A stretch of DNA of 64,000 bases from Halomonas caseinilytica (lineage in GTDB: Bacteria > Pseudomonadota > Gammaproteobacteria > Pseudomonadales > Halomonadaceae): NCBI RefSeq assembly GCF_001662305.1, contig NZ_BDEP01000002.1, positions 183,035 through 247,034 of the forward strand, given 5' to 3'. A model generated the notes under the pieces. The model saw nothing but the letters and a program-made list of their open reading frames with translations, had not been told where the DNA came from and ran no database searches. Below are positions 62,342 to 64,000 of the stretch, piece after piece (within the stretch, counting starts at the first letter, position 1; every line of letters starts with the position of its first letter). The position numbers and the translations under genes were made by a program.

Positions 62342-63043
62342 ATGACTCACATCCTACACCTCGACGCCAGCGCCCGCCCCGGCATCGCCGGTACCGACGA
62401 ACACGGTTCCATCAGCCGTCGGCTGACACACCGATTCGTCTCGGACTGGCAAGCCCGACAGCCGGACGATAGCGTCACCTACCGGGACATCGGAGGCCAT
62501 CCTCCCTCCTTCATCGACCAGCCATGGATTCAGGCCGCCTTTACGCCGGCGGCGCAACGGTCATCCTGGATGGCCGACACGCTCGCCGAAAGCGACCAGT
62601 TGGTCGACGAACTGGTGGCGGCGGATCTGCTGGTCATCGGAGCGCCGCTCTATAACTTCGGCATGCCGGCGGCGCTGAAAGCCTGGGTGGATCAGGTGGT
62701 GCGTCTCGGCCGCACGGTGGATTATGAGCCAAGCCAGCCACAGGATCCGTTCATTCCCCTGCTGGCCGACCGCCCCCGCCATGCGGTGATTCTGTCGTCC
62801 CGGGGCGATGCCGGCCTCGGTCCAGGCGGCCCCATGGCGCACATGAATCACCTGGAGCCCGCCTTGACCACGGTGCTGGAATTCATCGGCATCACCCGGA
62901 TTGACCGGATTGCCGTCGAGCATCAAGAAGAAGGCGGCGCCTTGTTGGCAGCCTCCATCGAGGCGGCGGAACGCGACGTGGATGCCCTGGTCGACCACCT
63001 CTCGCAGAGCGTTCATGCCAAAAAACAAGCAGAGCCCGCCTGA
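62342..63043 (+). CDS. azoR: FMN-dependent NADH:quinone/azo reductase
   Basis: 233 residues with a flavodoxin-like fold. FMN-binding motifs are LHLDASARPG, the loop LLVIGAPLYNFGMPAALKAWVDQV, and SSRGDAGLGPGGPMAHMNH. It reduces azo compounds and quinones by two electrons. It is about 30 residues longer than E. coli AzoR, mostly at the N-terminal loop. Its ATG has AAGGAG upstream. Controlled probably by the divergent LysR gene. Confidence 0.87.
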   Translation: MTHILHLDASARPGIAGTDEHGSISRRLTHRFVSDWQARQPDDSVTYRDIGGHPPSFIDQPWIQAAFTPAAQRSSWMADTLAESDQLVDELVAADLLVIGAPLYNFGMPAALKAWVDQVVRLGRTVDYEPSQPQDPFIPLLADRPRHAVILSSRGDAGLGPGGPMAHMNHLEPALTTVLEFIGITRIDRIAVEHQEEGGALLAASIEAAERDVDALVDHLSQSVHAKKQAEPA

Positions 63044-63059
63044 CAGCCATCAGGCGGGC
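63034..63059. terminator. Hairpin between azoR and the convergent gntR gene
   Basis: 10-bp arms GCCCGCCTGA / TCAGGCGGGC with a 6-nt loop; the left arm includes the azoR stop codon. There is no U-run, so it may act as a weak bidirectional terminator. Confidence 0.5.
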
Positions 63060-63082
63060 CCCGCTCTTGGCCGGCGCGGTAT

Positions 63083-63814
63083 CTAGGATTCTTCAGCAGT
63101 GCGCCCCAGAATCGACATCAAGTCGATGCTGTTCTCGCGGGGGCGCAGATCGAGCAATGCCTCGAGGCTGTGGAGATGGTCATGGACACAGGCACGGGCG
63201 GCCTCACCATCCCCCTTGCCGAGCCGGTCGAGCAGACGAGGATGATCGTTCTCCAGATAGCAGGAGGCCAGACTCGGCCGCTTGTAGAGGGCAATGACGA
63301 TGGACGTACGCAGCACGAGGTCGGTGAGCATTGCGCCCAGCACACGATTGGGCGAATGCTCGGCCAGCAAGTGATGGATGGTCAGGGAATGTTCGATCCG
63401 TGCCGGCTCGTCGCCACGTTCATGGGCCTCGGCTTCCAGACGGGCCTGGGTTTCCAGGGTGGCCATGACCTCGGCATCGAGCCGACCGGCCAACTGCGCG
63501 GCCACCTCGCCCTCGACCAGGCGTCGCGCCTCGAAGGTCTCGCGAGTCTCCTCGATGCTGGGCGCGCGAACCCGGGCCACCTGGTTGGGCCGTTGATCGA
63601 CGACATGCTCCGAAGCCAGACGCGTCAACGCCTTGCGCACCACGGAACGACTCACGCCGAACACCTCACCCAGCGTTACCTCCGGCAGCTTGGTATCCGG
63701 TGGTAGACGCTGCATCAACACCGCGCGTCTGACCTTCTCGACGATATCCTGATCGCTGATGCGACCGCCGGCCCTGACCTCGGCCAGCATCTCCTTGTGC
63801 CAGGCGTTATTCAT
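63083..63814 (-). CDS. GntR-family regulator, FCD (FadR-like) subfamily
   Basis: 243 residues. A winged helix covers about 20-85 (DIVEKVRRAVLMQRLPPDTKLPEVTLGEVFGVSRSVVRKAL in pieces), and an all-helical FCD effector domain covers about 90-225 with metal or carboxylate ligand residues (RIEHSLTIHHLLAEHSPN, HDHLHSLEALL). The start at 63814 has AGGAGA upstream. A TGTATACA dyad at 63888-63895, just upstream, is a candidate autoregulatory operator. Effector unknown. Confidence 0.87.
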   Translation of the reverse strand: MNNAWHKEMLAEVRAGGRISDQDIVEKVRRAVLMQRLPPDTKLPEVTLGEVFGVSRSVVRKALTRLASEHVVDQRPNQVARVRAPSIEETRETFEARRLVEGEVAAQLAGRLDAEVMATLETQARLEAEAHERGDEPARIEHSLTIHHLLAEHSPNRVLGAMLTDLVLRTSIVIALYKRPSLASCYLENDHPRLLDRLGKGDGEAARACVHDHLHSLEALLDLRPRENSIDLMSILGRTAEES

Positions 63815-63887
63815 GAATTGTCTCCTGGGATTGCCTGTCGAGACCTTCGCATGTTTCACGCCTGCTGACCACAGTCGAAACCTTTTT

Positions 63888-63895
63888 TGTATACA
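63888..63895. promoter_or_regulatory. Candidate GntR operator
   Basis: The dyad TGTATACA lies 73 bp upstream of the GntR start in an A/T-rich patch. FCD regulators often bind TNGTATACNA-type sites. It could also contribute a -10 element. Confidence 0.35.
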
Positions 63896-63905
63896 GTTTC
63901 ATCGT

Positions 63906-64000
63906 TCAGTCGCTGCGGTGCTCATCGCCCACATCCAAGATCTTCAGCGTATTGGTGCCGCCGTGGGCGTTCATGTGGTCCGGTCTCTTATACACAACTG
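63906..64000 (-). CDS. Probable pyruvate kinase, last 30 or so codons
   Basis: A minus-strand frame open to the window edge ends HMNAHGGTNTLKILDVGDE...RSD before a TGA (63906-63908). GGTNTLKIL is the usual end of bacterial pyruvate kinases (the G-T-N segment of domain C). The bases at 63975-63996 match a Tn5-type mosaic end core, so the outermost codons may not be original sequence. Confidence 0.45.
   Translation of the reverse strand, partial: VVYKRPDHMNAHGGTNTLKILDVGDEHRSD

Noticed and set aside
1..64000. tRNA, rRNA, CRISPR array, prophage or toxin-antitoxin system
   Set aside because: None was seen on either strand on reading; short tRNA-like elements could be missed without a covariance search.

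Overview
The window looks like chromosomal DNA of a halophilic gammaproteobacterium of the Halomonas type. Most of it is GC-rich and tightly packed. Its gene set fits that group: choline-sulfatase, a BCCT betaine/choline carrier, a tripartite tricarboxylate transporter, ArgO/ArgP, guaBA and the GlrK-QseG-GlrR system. This assignment comes from gene content, not from a marker gene; no rRNA or tRNA gene was seen.

Layout. 1-15.4 kb is mostly housekeeping and stress genes: the end of a FecR-type gene overlapping a CHASE2 histidine kinase, a BamE/OmpA-like lipoprotein, an ABC exporter behind an apparent SoxR-type promoter, a metal-free M24 hydrolase, a YeeN-type regulator, argO/argP, an LD-carboxypeptidase, a cold-shock gene, yghU and a dicarboxylate symporter. 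15.6-31.3 kb is an AT-richer accessory island that carries a surface-structure programme. It holds an archaic (Csu-type, spore coat U domain) chaperone-usher pilus operon that continues without a break into a two-partner secretion transporter (TpsB) and two very short TpsA exoproteins. A major-pilin-like gene points the other way, and next to it lies a BvgA/BvgS-type phosphorelay. The set (bvgAS-like, pili, fhaC-like, fhaB-like) recalls the Bordetella bvg-fha-fim locus, but with archaic pili and about 400-residue TpsA proteins.

31.7-49.6 kb returns to core functions: guaA, guaB, a TctD/TctE regulatory pair with a third periplasmic protein, the divergent tctCBA transporter, an AbrB-like membrane protein, xseA, the GlrR-QseG-GlrK cluster and argA. 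The 810-bp gap between glrK and argA is not empty. It contains a TGTC-N10-GACA palindrome (the GlrR operator pattern), an IHF-like site, a sigma-54 promoter match and a strong terminator, which together outline an unannotated RNA of about 450 nt where enterobacteria carry glmY.

49.7-64 kb holds a phosphate transporter with its PhoU-like partner, a CYTH protein, a potassium channel, and a choline-O-sulfate cassette (betC, BCCT carrier, SulP anion transporter). Its two ends carry inverted copies of one promoter/leader segment (47 bp with a single mismatch, plus weaker similarity down to the start codons). After it come an acid phosphatase, a DUF192 protein, a LysR/azoreductase divergent pair, a GntR regulator and what seems to be the last codons of pyruvate kinase. 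No complete insertion sequence, phage or CRISPR array was recognised.
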